A DNA stretch of 64,000 nt, from assembly GCA_031421635.1 (NCBI GenBank), contig JANOPA010000066.1:85221-149220 (forward strand), written 5' to 3'. Within the stretch, counting starts at the first letter, position 1. Each line of letters starts with the position of its first letter. Shown piece by piece: positions 1 to 8,479 of this stretch. The notes under the pieces were generated by a model. The model worked only from the letters and a program-made list of their open reading frames with translations, ran no database searches and had not been told where the DNA came from. The DNA comes from JAPOKJ01 sp031421635. Lineage in GTDB: Bacteria > Pseudomonadota > Gammaproteobacteria > Burkholderiales > Burkholderiaceae_E. A program made the position numbers and the translations under genes.

Positions 1-1
1 G

Positions 2-676
2 GCTGCTCATGACATCTTGCTTGATCTGCATTCTTTCAATTCACAGGGTGGGCCTTTTATTTTTTTGGGTCCCGAAAACAATATCGGTGAACTGGAACCC
101 TTCGCCCGGCAGACCGAAGAAGAGGCCTTTGCTGCGGCGCTCGGCCCTAAACGGGCTGTGCATGGCTGGATGTCAGCCTTCGCGCTCGGTGTAAGTCGAC
201 GGGCCAATGACAAGGTTAGCTACGGCGTGGGCACGACTGAATACATGCGCTCTCACGGCGGCATTGCTGTGACCGTCGAATGCGGAAACCATGCTGACCC
301 GCAAGCGCCGGAAGTCGCGTATCAAGCGATTCATCGAGCACTCAGAAACTTCGACTTGATTGAAGTTTGCGATGTGCAAGGGGTGCTTGAGTCGATGCCA
401 GGCACCGTTGAAGTCAAGGCTGGACTCGCCGAAGTTCTGGAGCTTTATGAAGTGATCGACAAGCATCATGTCGATGATGTCTTTGTCAAACCTTGGCGCT
501 CTTTTGATGCGATTCAAGCAGGCGAAGTGATTGCCCATCGTGCGGTTCAAAACGGCCAGGCAGCCCAAGCTGTCACAGCACCGCAAGCGGGGCGAGTGGT
601 CTTTCCAAATGTAAATGCAATCGTGGGTAAAGAGTGGTTTTACCTCGCTAGGTTGAGTCATCGCAACTTGGGTTGA
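2..676 (+). CDS. Succinylglutamate desuccinylase/aspartoacylase family deacylase, 5'-truncated by window edge
   Basis: The open frame runs in from the left edge, so the N-terminal part of the gene (about 100 residues, with the first zinc-ligand motif of the family) lies outside the window. The visible part begins with a DILLDLHSF segment, which matches the third zinc-ligand histidine region (L-D-L-H-S) of AstE/aspartoacylase-type M14 enzymes, followed by GPPF/IFLGP-like text. Family members are zinc hydrolases that remove acyl groups from amides of amino acids or similar compounds. A TTG at 17 could be mistaken for a start but cuts inside the conserved core. The next gene (DapA-like) begins 59 bases downstream, and the pair may act in one catabolic route. 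The substrate cannot be told from sequence. Confidence 0.8.
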   Translation, partial: AAHDILLDLHSFNSQGGPFIFLGPENNIGELEPFARQTEEEAFAAALGPKRAVHGWMSAFALGVSRRANDKVSYGVGTTEYMRSHGGIAVTVECGNHADPQAPEVAYQAIHRALRNFDLIEVCDVQGVLESMPGTVEVKAGLAEVLELYEVIDKHHVDDVFVKPWRSFDAIQAGEVIAHRAVQNGQAAQAVTAPQAGRVVFPNVNAIVGKEWFYLARLSHRNLG

Positions 677-735
677 CTTTAGACATTAGGCAACCCTCCA
701 AGTTTCTTCTTCAATGTTTGGCCAAAGAATTTTCT

Positions 736-1686
736 ATGAATAAACTCGATGCATCTGCCACAGGCGTGTACCTGATCACGGTGACGCCCTTTACCGATAC
801 TGGTGCTCTCGATCTACCGAGTACGGACCGGATGATCGACTTTTGTATGGAGTGTGGCGTCACCGGCTTCACGGTTCTCGGCATTCTCGGGGAAGCCACC
901 AAGCTCACCGCAGAGGAGTCGCGCATTTACGTGCGCCAAGTGCTTAAGCGTGTGAATGGACGAGTGCCGGTGGTGGTCGGTGCGTCTGCCCCTGGCTTTG
1001 CCCCAATGCGTGAACTTACTGAGAGTGTGATGGATCTGGGCGCTGCCGGAGTGATGATTGCGCCTCCAGCTTCAGTCCGTACCGACGACCAGATCGTCGC
1101 CTACTTTGACATGGTCAATGAAACTCTGGGGGGCAAGGTGCCCTGGGTTTTACAGGATCATCCGGTATCCACTACCGTGCAAATGTCGACCTCGGTGATC
1201 TTGCGAATTCTTAAGAACTCCCCGAACTGCGTCATGCTCAAACACGAGGATTGCCCAGGTCTGGCCAAGCTTAGTGACATCCGCGCGGCCAGCAGCAAGG
1301 GTGAGGTCAATAGGGTATCGATTCTTTGTGGCAATGGTGGCGGTCTATTCTTGCCTGAGGAGTTGAGCCGAGGCGCAGACGGCGCCATGACCGGTTTTGC
1401 CTACCCCGAGATGATGGTTGAAGTGTGTCGCGCTCATGCGGCGGGTGAGATCGAAAAAGCACACGATATCTTCGATGCCTATTTACCGCTCTCGCGCTAC
1501 GAGCAACAATCTGGCATTGGTCTTGCCGTGAGAAAGCACATCCTGGCAGAGCGCGGCATCATCGCCTCCGCCAATATTCGTAAGCCGGGACCTAAGTTGT
1601 CGGCGGCTGATGTTGCCGACATTGCGCGTTTGAGCGCGCGCCAAATGCGTAAGCTGTCCGAAATTTCCTCCAGCGCTCCATCCTAA
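736..1686 (+). CDS. DapA-like (dihydrodipicolinate synthase/N-acetylneuraminate lyase family) aldolase or lyase
   Basis: A 316-residue TIM-barrel class I aldolase family protein. The ATG at 736 was chosen because the family alignment starts there (GVYLITVTPFT); an upstream in-frame extension to 673 overlaps the previous stop and looks noncoding. The GE-x-x-x-LT motif of the family is present at residues 52-58, and K169 in VMLKHED fits the Schiff-base lysine. The usual YN(V/I)P segment that carries the catalytic tyrosine reads LQDHPV (residues 139-144), so the canonical Tyr is missing. It is therefore probably not a true DHDPS but a pyruvate- or keto-acid-type lyase/dehydratase of catabolism. 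It is likely co-transcribed with the upstream deacylase. Confidence 0.85.
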   Translation: MNKLDASATGVYLITVTPFTDTGALDLPSTDRMIDFCMECGVTGFTVLGILGEATKLTAEESRIYVRQVLKRVNGRVPVVVGASAPGFAPMRELTESVMDLGAAGVMIAPPASVRTDDQIVAYFDMVNETLGGKVPWVLQDHPVSTTVQMSTSVILRILKNSPNCVMLKHEDCPGLAKLSDIRAASSKGEVNRVSILCGNGGGLFLPEELSRGADGAMTGFAYPEMMVEVCRAHAAGEIEKAHDIFDAYLPLSRYEQQSGIGLAVRKHILAERGIIASANIRKPGPKLSAADVADIARLSARQMRKLSEISSSAPS

Positions 1687-1863
1687 GCTGCAGTCATTGG
1701 CTGTAGCCGCAAAAGTAAGAAAAAGTTGTTAGAAGCGACGAATTTGACTCGACTTATTTATAGGCGTCGCCATCACTTACCCCTTTTTCGTTGCCCCAGG
1801 GTTCAGAATTCTCGTTAACGTTGGCGACCTCTCAGGATTTAATAAATCATTTAGGAGACAGGC

Positions 1864-2313
1864 ATGAAGCTTTATCATTGGGCCTTAAGCGCAGCTCTAG
1901 CGCATTGCGGATTCGTATTGGCCGCCGACGGCCTCATCGCAGTCAAAAGCACTTATAATGCCAAGGACACCATGACACGTGTCGAGGAGGTCGTGAAGCA
2001 GCGCGGTCTGACAGTTTTCGCACGTATCGATCATGCGGCTGGTGCCGCCAAGATTGGCAAAAACCTACGGCCAACCGAATTGATCATTTTTGGCAATCCC
2101 CAGGGCGGCACGCCCCTCATGGAGTGCGCACAATCGGCCGGAATTGACTTGCCGCTGAAAGCCTTGGTTTGGGAAGATCGTGAGGGTCAAGTTTGGGTGG
2201 GCTTTAACGATCCGGCCTACTTGGCCAAGCGCCATGAGTCTGCTCAGTGTCCCGTTGTTGAGAATTTGCGCAAAGCCTTAGATGGCATTGTCGATGCGGC
2301 CGTAGCTCGATAG
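1864..2313 (+). CDS. Secreted DUF302 family protein
   Basis: This 149-residue protein has a clear Sec signal peptide (about residues 1-20, ending FVLAAD) followed by one DUF302 domain. The domain shows the family layout: KSTYNAKDTMTRVEE, then GLTVFARIDHAAGA, then LRPTELIIFGNPQGGTPLM, and a C-terminal VWVGFNDPAYLA region. DUF302 domains are small alpha/beta proteins of unknown function, often periplasmic. The start is supported by AGGAGA about 6 bases before the ATG. It stands alone between the DapA-like gene (177 bases upstream) and a TRAP binding protein. Confidence 0.85.
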   Translation: MKLYHWALSAALAHCGFVLAADGLIAVKSTYNAKDTMTRVEEVVKQRGLTVFARIDHAAGAAKIGKNLRPTELIIFGNPQGGTPLMECAQSAGIDLPLKALVWEDREGQVWVGFNDPAYLAKRHESAQCPVVENLRKALDGIVDAAVAR

Positions 2314-2386
2314 CGCGCAGTCTGGCGTATCCCTTAGCGGCTCAATGCGCTACTATTCCAGCACCTAAATTATGAGAGGAGACAAC

Positions 2387-3421
2387 ATGTCCCGCAACCG
2401 CACCGGTTTTTCTGGGTCCGCTAAAAGTCGGCGAATCTTTGTAGGTGGCATGTCCGCCTTAGCGCTCGCCAGCCAATCTAGTTTTGCTCAGTCTGGCACC
2501 ATTACTCTGAAATGGGCCAACAATATTCCTGTCACTCACCCTTCCAATATTCGGGTACGTGAAGCGGTGGACGCTATCAAGCAAGAGACTGGCGGCAAAG
2601 TCGATATCCAAGTATTCCCGAACAATCAGTTGGGCGGCGACACCGATATGCTGTCCCAGGTGCGCTCCGGTGCAATTGATATTTTCCCGCTGTCTGGCTT
2701 GATTCTTCAAACCTTGGTCCCTTTAGCGGGTATCAATGGCCTAGCCTTTGCTTTCAAGGATTATCAAACCGTTTGGGCCGCCATGGATGGCGACTTGGGT
2801 GCTTACATCCGCGCGGCGATCAGCAAAGTGAATTTGCATACTTTCGATAAAATCCTCGATAACGGCTTCCGCAATATCACCACGTCCACCAAGCCGATTG
2901 TCACTGCCGAAGACCTGAAAGGCTTCAAGATTCGCGTACCGATCAGCCCACTGTGGACCTCAATGTTCAAGGCCTTTGGCTCCGCCCCGACCGGTATTAA
3001 TTTTAGTGAGGTCTACTCATCTTTGCAGACCAAAGTGGTCGAAGGCCAGGAAAATCCTCTGGCCATTATCGATATCGCCAAGCTCTATGAAGTACAGAAG
3101 TATTGCTCCATGACCGGCCATATGTGGGACGGTCAATGGATTCTGGCCAATGGCAAGCGTTGGGCCGGTCTACCTGCCGATGTTCAAGCTGTCATCACGA
3201 AGCATGTGAATTCCGCGGTGATGAAGCAACGTGACGACATTCGACGCTTAAACAACGGCCTTGAGGCGCAGTTAAAAGGCAAGGGAATGACCTTCAATTA
3301 CCCTGATGTAAAAACTTTCCGCGACACTTTGTCGAAGGCTGGCTTCTACCAAGAGTGGCGTGGCAAGTTTGGCGATGAGGCCATGGCCAAGCTTGAGAAG
3401 TATTCGGGCAAATTGGTTTAA
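2387..3421 (+). CDS. TRAP transporter solute-binding protein, DctP family (orphan)
   Basis: A 344-residue periplasmic binding protein of a tripartite ATP-independent transporter. The ATG at 2387 has AGAGGA at the right distance; an in-frame ATG at 2372 lies upstream of that site and is less likely. The signal region contains SRRIFVGG followed by a hydrophobic stretch and SFAQS, so export could be Tat-type. The mature part shows DctP hallmarks: LKWANNIPVTHPSN, QVFPNNQLGGD, an IRVP segment around residue 180 and SLQTKVVEGQENP. No membrane subunits follow. The only unpaired TRAP permease in the window is the fused DctQM gene at 14389-16272, a possible partner. The ligand is probably an organic acid but is not identifiable. 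Confidence 0.88.
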   Translation: MSRNRTGFSGSAKSRRIFVGGMSALALASQSSFAQSGTITLKWANNIPVTHPSNIRVREAVDAIKQETGGKVDIQVFPNNQLGGDTDMLSQVRSGAIDIFPLSGLILQTLVPLAGINGLAFAFKDYQTVWAAMDGDLGAYIRAAISKVNLHTFDKILDNGFRNITTSTKPIVTAEDLKGFKIRVPISPLWTSMFKAFGSAPTGINFSEVYSSLQTKVVEGQENPLAIIDIAKLYEVQKYCSMTGHMWDGQWILANGKRWAGLPADVQAVITKHVNSAVMKQRDDIRRLNNGLEAQLKGKGMTFNYPDVKTFRDTLSKAGFYQEWRGKFGDEAMAKLEKYSGKLV

Positions 3422-3436
3422 TCGATCTCTCCTAAT

Positions 3437-3460
3437 GCGCTCACTTTTATATGTGAGCGC
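3437..3460. repeat. Perfect 8-bp inverted repeat downstream of dctP-like gene
   Basis: GCGCTCAC, an 8-base loop, then GTGAGCGC, 15 bases after the TRAP binding-protein stop codon. There is no T-tract on either strand, so it is not a classical intrinsic terminator. It may be an mRNA 3'-end stabilising hairpin. Confidence 0.6.
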
Positions 3461-3602
3461 AAAGGTCGTAACGCGAGTGGCTGTCAATCGGATGCCTTTG
3501 GGTTGCGACCTTTCTCTATTGCGATCATGCGCACTGAGGCCAAAAAATATTCCGTAAACGAGCCAAAAAGTGAAGCTGATCTCACGGTGCCGAGAACACT
3601 GC

Positions 3603-4256
3603 ATGCCAAAAACTGACAACCAAATTTCAATAGAAAAATACCGGTCGAAAGCCGCCTGCTACGATGCGTCGGCTGAATTTACGATGCCCTTACGCCAGCG
3701 TACCATTGCCCTGCTTGACCTCAAGCCAGGTGACGTTGTCCTCGACATTGGCTCCGGTACCGGCCTGAGTTACGGCATGCTCAGCGAGGCGGTTGGCCCG
3801 ATGGGTCGTGTGCTTGGCTTCGAACAGAGTCCCGAGATGTTTGCTCAAGCTGAGGAGCGAGTACATCGCCACGCTTGGTCTAATGTTTGGCACAGGCTTG
3901 ACCATGCTGAGAGTGTTCAACTTCCTCAGGCACCGGACGCAATTCTATTCAATTATGTACATGATATTTCTCGAACTCCTGGAGCCATCACCAATATTTT
4001 CCGCCAGGCCAAGCCCGGCGCACGCATCGCGATGGCTGGAATGAAATTCTTTCCCTGGTGGACCGGACCCTTAAATATTGTGGCATGGGCTAAGAACCGT
4101 CCCTATAACGCAAGGGCGTCGCACCTATGGGCTCCTTGGGATATTGTGCAAACCTACTGTGATCAATTTCAAACAGAAAGCACCCAGTGGGGCATGGGCT
4201 ATATCGCGCAGGGACGTCTCAGCTTGGGAAGGCCCAGTCAAGGAGTACAAGGGTAA
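3603..4256 (+). CDS. Class I SAM-dependent methyltransferase
   Basis: A 217-residue protein starting at ATG 3603; an in-frame GTG at 3570 is possible but upstream of the family similarity. The SAM-binding motif I is clear (VLDIGSGTG near residue 42), followed by an acidic/loop region GFEQSPEM and the motif II-like stretch PDAILFNYVHDI. Downstream come FRQAKPGARIAMAG and an aromatic-rich C-terminal part. It belongs to the Methyltransf_11/25-like group. The substrate is unknown; the short C terminus ends in a low-complexity stretch. It lies alone between the TRAP binding protein and the convergent NosR-like gene. Confidence 0.8.
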   Translation: MPKTDNQISIEKYRSKAACYDASAEFTMPLRQRTIALLDLKPGDVVLDIGSGTGLSYGMLSEAVGPMGRVLGFEQSPEMFAQAEERVHRHAWSNVWHRLDHAESVQLPQAPDAILFNYVHDISRTPGAITNIFRQAKPGARIAMAGMKFFPWWTGPLNIVAWAKNRPYNARASHLWAPWDIVQTYCDQFQTESTQWGMGYIAQGRLSLGRPSQGVQG

Positions 4257-4410
4257 GTTCGTGGTGAATCAGGATGCGCTTCGTTGGTAGCGTCTCAGTT
4301 TGAAATTGTCGCCCCTTGGACGGTCATTTGCATGTCTATAGCCGTTTATGAAAGCAAATTGAATTAAGAGTGATCAAAGGATGATCTTAATTAAGAAAAA
4401 TGGCCTTTTC

Positions 4411-6648
4411 TTATTTAAAAATATTACTCAACGCGTCCGATGCTTTCGCGGGCTTGCGGTCCATTCTCACTAACGGCAAACACTGCCGCGTGTCCTGATA
4501 AATCGTCACACAATCCAGACACTGAAAGCATTCTCGATAATCGACCTGACCTGTGGGTTTGATGGCCTGGTATTCGCAGCGATGGCGGCATGTTTGACAG
4601 GGCTTGCCGCACTCGCTGCGACGTGGAATCCAGTTCGTGAGGCGTACCATACCTAGCACGGCGAGCGCGGCGCCAAGCGGACAGATGTATCGACAATAGC
4701 CGCGAAAGATGAAAACGCTGGACATGGCGCATGCAACTGCCCAAACGACATAGGGCCAAGCGCGCGCGAACCCCATATTGATCGAGGTTTTGAAGGGTTC
4801 AACTTCGACGACTTGATCGGTCCAGGGGGTCAGCAGCCCGGCGCTTGCGATGACGACCAGCAATACCAGGTACTTGAAATACTTTAGACGTTGATCAAGC
4901 TGTTGAGTTAGACGGGTACCTTTGATGCCGATCGCGCGCGCGACCAGGCTCAACAGCTCTTGCAAGGCACCGAATGGACACAACCAGCCGCAAAAGGTAC
5001 CGCGGCCCCACACAAATAAGGTGAGAAGTGAAAATCCCCAAAGGCAGATCGTTAGTGGATCGAACATCAGGTAGTCGAGACTGTCACCTCGTCGCAGAGC
5101 CTCAACCGCGGAGGTCAGATTGACGATGCTCAATTGCGCCTGGGCATACCAGCCGATGAAGCCCAAAGTGAACAGCAGATAGACGATCCGAAAACCACGC
5201 AGCCGTTGAGCCGTGGCGGACAGCGTAAGCGGTCGGGCCAGCGCCAAGGTCAATGTAGTCAAGGCAAGTGCGAGCACCGCGAATTCAATCCAACGCTCCT
5301 TCCATGCTGGCCACCATTTTTGATCAGGGATTTGACTGAGAGACTGAAGGGAAGATACTGAGCTCGCGAGTGGCACACGTTGCGGATAGGTTAGGGTCCA
5401 ATCGATGCGCACACGCTGCAAGGCGTCGGCACCGTAGCGGCGCGAGGTCGAAATCGATAATTCGATCGGAGCCATTGGGTTGAGCGCATCTGCATCGAGG
5501 GTACGAAATAAGCGAACCTTGACCGGGGGATTTAGTGTGGCTAGCTCCGCCGGTAGCCGAACGGAATGATCAAAATCAATTTCGCGCAGCTCAAAGGATC
5601 GGCCTGCCTGCGACAGGAGTATTTGAAGTCGTGCCTTTGCTGCCACACCGGGTTGACGGCCTAGGCGTTCGCTATCCCCGATGCTGAGCTGACCACGTTC
5701 GACGGCGAGCCAGACATACTGGCCGCTTTCAACAATCGAGCGAATATAGGCCCAGCCTTTGTCGTCGAGCAGATTGCGCCCGACCTGGGCCGAACTCAGC
5801 GGCCCCAACCAGGCCGAGACCGCAAGGTCTTGCGGCTTCAGCAGTGCAGCGGGGTCGAGATCCGCAGCAGGGGTACCCGCAAAACGCGCCTCCACCTCAG
5901 AATGGGTTAATTGCAAAGCCTGAATCCATTGAGCCTCAATCAACGCGTCCCAAGGCATTGGTTGATAGCGCTCATCGATCGGCTGACGGGGCGCCAGCAA
6001 CTTTGGTTGGGCTTCGGCATCGAAGCGTTGGCGAGCCACTTGAATCGCCGCTTGAATGATGCCTCGATCAATGGCCCGCGCCGATACCGTACCGGTTGCG
6101 ATACCTTTCAGATTGGCACTGTTGGGATTGCGTTGCGAGGCTTCCCGAGCGCCTACAATTTGCGTGTTGTGACGAAACGTTAGCCCCTCGTACTGGTGTG
6201 CGAAATCCGCGAGCAACTTGGTGCCACGAACGTCCGTAAAAATCGGTTCGTGGTGCGATATCAGATGCACGCCGAGAAAAGTGCCATCGCTCGCCAAGGT
6301 CACCAGCAGATTGATCGGCTTGCCCGAATAGCCGCGGGCGGGTTCGAAGTGAACTGTCTCAAACGCGTAGCCGCGCAGGACCAGTTTTGCGTCCACTCGC
6401 TCGAACACGGGCCGTACTGCTAAAAGGGGATCGAGCTCTCCTGCGAGCAGGCCCGGGGGCAGCAATTTTTGCAGCGTGTCACGATTCAGCGAGGTGGTCT
6501 GCGCAATCGCTGAAGTTGCTGCAAATAGAAGTAATTGGGCGAGTAAAAAAGTCCAAAGGAAAGTCTTGAATAAGGACTGTATCGAGGCCCAAAACAAGAC
6601 GCCGCGAACCCCTTGAAACTTCCTTGAGGGTCGCGGCGCGAGGTTCAT
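4411..6648 (-). CDS. NosR/NirI-like membrane flavo-iron-sulfur protein
   Basis: A 745-residue membrane protein built like NosR: an N-terminal membrane/signal segment, a periplasmic FMN-binding domain (residues about 80-190, with GIATGTV resembling the Thr used for covalent FMN attachment), a second periplasmic region, then membrane helices. The two CxxxCP motifs are CGWLCPFGA and CRYICPLGA. The C-terminal [4Fe-4S] cysteine clusters are CGKPCQTCRHRC and CFQCLDC, with a final DTRQC. In denitrifiers NosR passes electrons to N2O reductase, but no nosZDFYL is present here. The gene sits 21 bases downstream of the PQQ dehydrogenase and after a Rieske protein, so it more likely exchanges electrons with that periplasmic oxidation system. 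A low-GC AAGAAAA/TTTTCTT hairpin lies just downstream (about 4395-4412). Confidence 0.85.
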   Translation of the reverse strand: MNLAPRPSRKFQGVRGVLFWASIQSLFKTFLWTFLLAQLLLFAATSAIAQTTSLNRDTLQKLLPPGLLAGELDPLLAVRPVFERVDAKLVLRGYAFETVHFEPARGYSGKPINLLVTLASDGTFLGVHLISHHEPIFTDVRGTKLLADFAHQYEGLTFRHNTQIVGAREASQRNPNSANLKGIATGTVSARAIDRGIIQAAIQVARQRFDAEAQPKLLAPRQPIDERYQPMPWDALIEAQWIQALQLTHSEVEARFAGTPAADLDPAALLKPQDLAVSAWLGPLSSAQVGRNLLDDKGWAYIRSIVESGQYVWLAVERGQLSIGDSERLGRQPGVAAKARLQILLSQAGRSFELREIDFDHSVRLPAELATLNPPVKVRLFRTLDADALNPMAPIELSISTSRRYGADALQRVRIDWTLTYPQRVPLASSVSSLQSLSQIPDQKWWPAWKERWIEFAVLALALTTLTLALARPLTLSATAQRLRGFRIVYLLFTLGFIGWYAQAQLSIVNLTSAVEALRRGDSLDYLMFDPLTICLWGFSLLTLFVWGRGTFCGWLCPFGALQELLSLVARAIGIKGTRLTQQLDQRLKYFKYLVLLVVIASAGLLTPWTDQVVEVEPFKTSINMGFARAWPYVVWAVACAMSSVFIFRGYCRYICPLGAALAVLGMVRLTNWIPRRSECGKPCQTCRHRCEYQAIKPTGQVDYRECFQCLDCVTIYQDTRQCLPLVRMDRKPAKASDALSNIFK

Positions 6649-6669
6649 ACTTAGGTACTGCCTCGCAAC

Positions 6670-8400
6670 TTACTTGCCCACCTTATAGACCATGACCACA
6701 CCACCCTGAGGCACTGGAGTCTTGTTCTTGAGCAAGGTGTTCATGCCGTCTTGCATGCGCTGCGCATCCACGCCCCAGCCTGATTGAACGGCGATGTACT
6801 GCTCGCCACCCACTTCAAAGGACATGGGAACTGCGGTGACACCGGACGGGGTCGGCGTTTCCCAAAGCACTTTGCCCGACTTCGCATCGAAGGCGCGGAA
6901 CATCCGATCATTGGTGCCGCCAGCAAACAGTAAGCCACCGCCGGTCGTGAACAAAGGTGCCCAAATCGGACGATCAAACTTGTGACCCCAGGCCTTTTTC
7001 CCGGTCTTTAAATCCCATGCCTGGATCTCACCGATGGTCGTCGGTCTCTTGCCATCGCGAAAACGCAGGCTGCCCAACACGCCTTCGATCGGGTAGCCGA
7101 TGTAGAGATCACCCTTCTTGTACTTGATGTCTTCGGCGGCGGGCAATTCGGAGCACAAATTGTCGTTGGCCGGAATGTAGAACAAACCGGTTTTCGGGTT
7201 GTAAGCCTCCGGTGGCCAGTCCTTTCCACCCCACAGGGACGGACAGAAATTCACGGCCTTGCCCATGCCTGGACGCTTAGAATCGTTGTAACTTGGGCGC
7301 CCGGTTTTCGCATCGATGCCGGTAAAGACATCATTGTGAACATAGGCCTTGGCATCGATGAAGTTGATCTTCCCTTCAGCGGTGCGTTCAAGCATCCATA
7401 GGTAACCATTGCGGCCTGCATGAACCGCTGCCTTCACCTTTTTACCCTTGATCTCAGTGTCGATCAGGAGCGGTGCGGATACTTCGTCCCAGTCCCAGGC
7501 ATCATTGTGATGATACTGATGATGACCTTTGATCTTGCCGGTGTCGACATCCATGGCCACCACCGAGGTGGTATATAAGTTATCACCCTTGCGGCCTTCG
7601 GTCGGCCACGGCGCAGGGTTGCCGGTGCCCCAGAATGACAGATTGGTGTCGGGATCGTAAGTACCGGTAATCCAGATCGAACCACCGCCATTTTTATGGG
7701 TATCGCCCGGCCAAGTGTCGCCGCCGGGCTCACCTGGGGCCGCCGTGGTGTAGGTACGCCATGCTTCCTTGCCGCTGTCCGCGTCGTAAGCTGCCACAAA
7801 ACCGCGCACCCCAGTCTCGCCACCTGAAGAGCCGACCATCACCTTGCCTTTAGCCACCAGGGGTGCCAAAGTAATGTACTGCAAGGCCTTATAGTCGCCG
7901 ACCTGTGTCGTCCACAGTACCTTGCCGGTCTTGGCATCGAGGGCCACTAAGTTTGCGTCAACGGTCGCCATATAGACCCGGTCGCCGTAGAGGGCAACGC
8001 CGCGATTGGTGGGATGAAGCTGTAAGAACTCGGCTGGAATTTCTTTCTTGTAGCGCCATAACTCCGTGCCGGTTTTGGCATCGAGCGCAATCAACTGAGC
8101 GCCCGGCGTGGTGACGAACATATAGCCATTGTTGACAAACGGAGGCGATTGGTGGCCTTCGACCTGACCAGTCGCAAACGACCATGCCAGTTGCAGCTTA
8201 CCGACATTACCGGTATTAATTTTGGCCAGGGGGCTGTAGCCCCAACCCTGATAATTGCCACGATAGTGCAACCAGTTGCCCGGTTCGGGGTTTTTCAAGC
8301 GTGCGTCAGTGACCGGTGTGTACTCGGCCGGTTGCGCAATGCTGACGACAGGCGCCGTCAGCAGCGCGGCACAGAAAAGACTCAAACGCAAATTAGTCAT
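6670..8400 (-). CDS. PQQ-dependent alcohol/aldehyde dehydrogenase with lanthanide-ligand signature
   Basis: A 576-residue secreted eight-bladed propeller quinoprotein with a Sec signal peptide (about residues 1-22, ending SIAQP). Repeated W motifs (LIALDAKTGTELW, LVALDAKTGKVLW and others) and GSSGGETGVRG, GSIWITGTYDP and AGRNGYLWMLER are typical of the methanol/ethanol dehydrogenase family. Predicted metal and catalytic residues are E195, N261, D303 and D305: in WDWDE the aspartate two after the catalytic Asp is the extra ligand that marks lanthanide-dependent XoxF/PedH-type enzymes (calcium MxaF has Ala). The vicinal Cys-Cys pair of methanol dehydrogenase is absent: the matching segment reads FLQLHPTNRGV (125-135). 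No heme motif is present. AGGGAGA precedes the ATG. It lies between the Rieske and NosR-like genes in one operon; the substrate is unknown. Confidence 0.92.
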   Translation of the reverse strand: MTNLRLSLFCAALLTAPVVSIAQPAEYTPVTDARLKNPEPGNWLHYRGNYQGWGYSPLAKINTGNVGKLQLAWSFATGQVEGHQSPPFVNNGYMFVTTPGAQLIALDAKTGTELWRYKKEIPAEFLQLHPTNRGVALYGDRVYMATVDANLVALDAKTGKVLWTTQVGDYKALQYITLAPLVAKGKVMVGSSGGETGVRGFVAAYDADSGKEAWRTYTTAAPGEPGGDTWPGDTHKNGGGSIWITGTYDPDTNLSFWGTGNPAPWPTEGRKGDNLYTTSVVAMDVDTGKIKGHHQYHHNDAWDWDEVSAPLLIDTEIKGKKVKAAVHAGRNGYLWMLERTAEGKINFIDAKAYVHNDVFTGIDAKTGRPSYNDSKRPGMGKAVNFCPSLWGGKDWPPEAYNPKTGLFYIPANDNLCSELPAAEDIKYKKGDLYIGYPIEGVLGSLRFRDGKRPTTIGEIQAWDLKTGKKAWGHKFDRPIWAPLFTTGGGLLFAGGTNDRMFRAFDAKSGKVLWETPTPSGVTAVPMSFEVGGEQYIAVQSGWGVDAQRMQDGMNTLLKNKTPVPQGGVVMVYKVGK

Positions 8401-8479
8401 TACGATCTCCCTGAGAAATGTGAAAGTTTTTTAGCTCAACAGAACGCGTGCGTGGGTTGCCTGGGTCCCGGGTTTGTGT

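Noticed and set aside
4411..6648. NosR-like gene as evidence of denitrification
   Set aside because: No nosZ, nosD, nosF, nosY or nosL in the window; the neighbours are a PQQ dehydrogenase and a Rieske protein.
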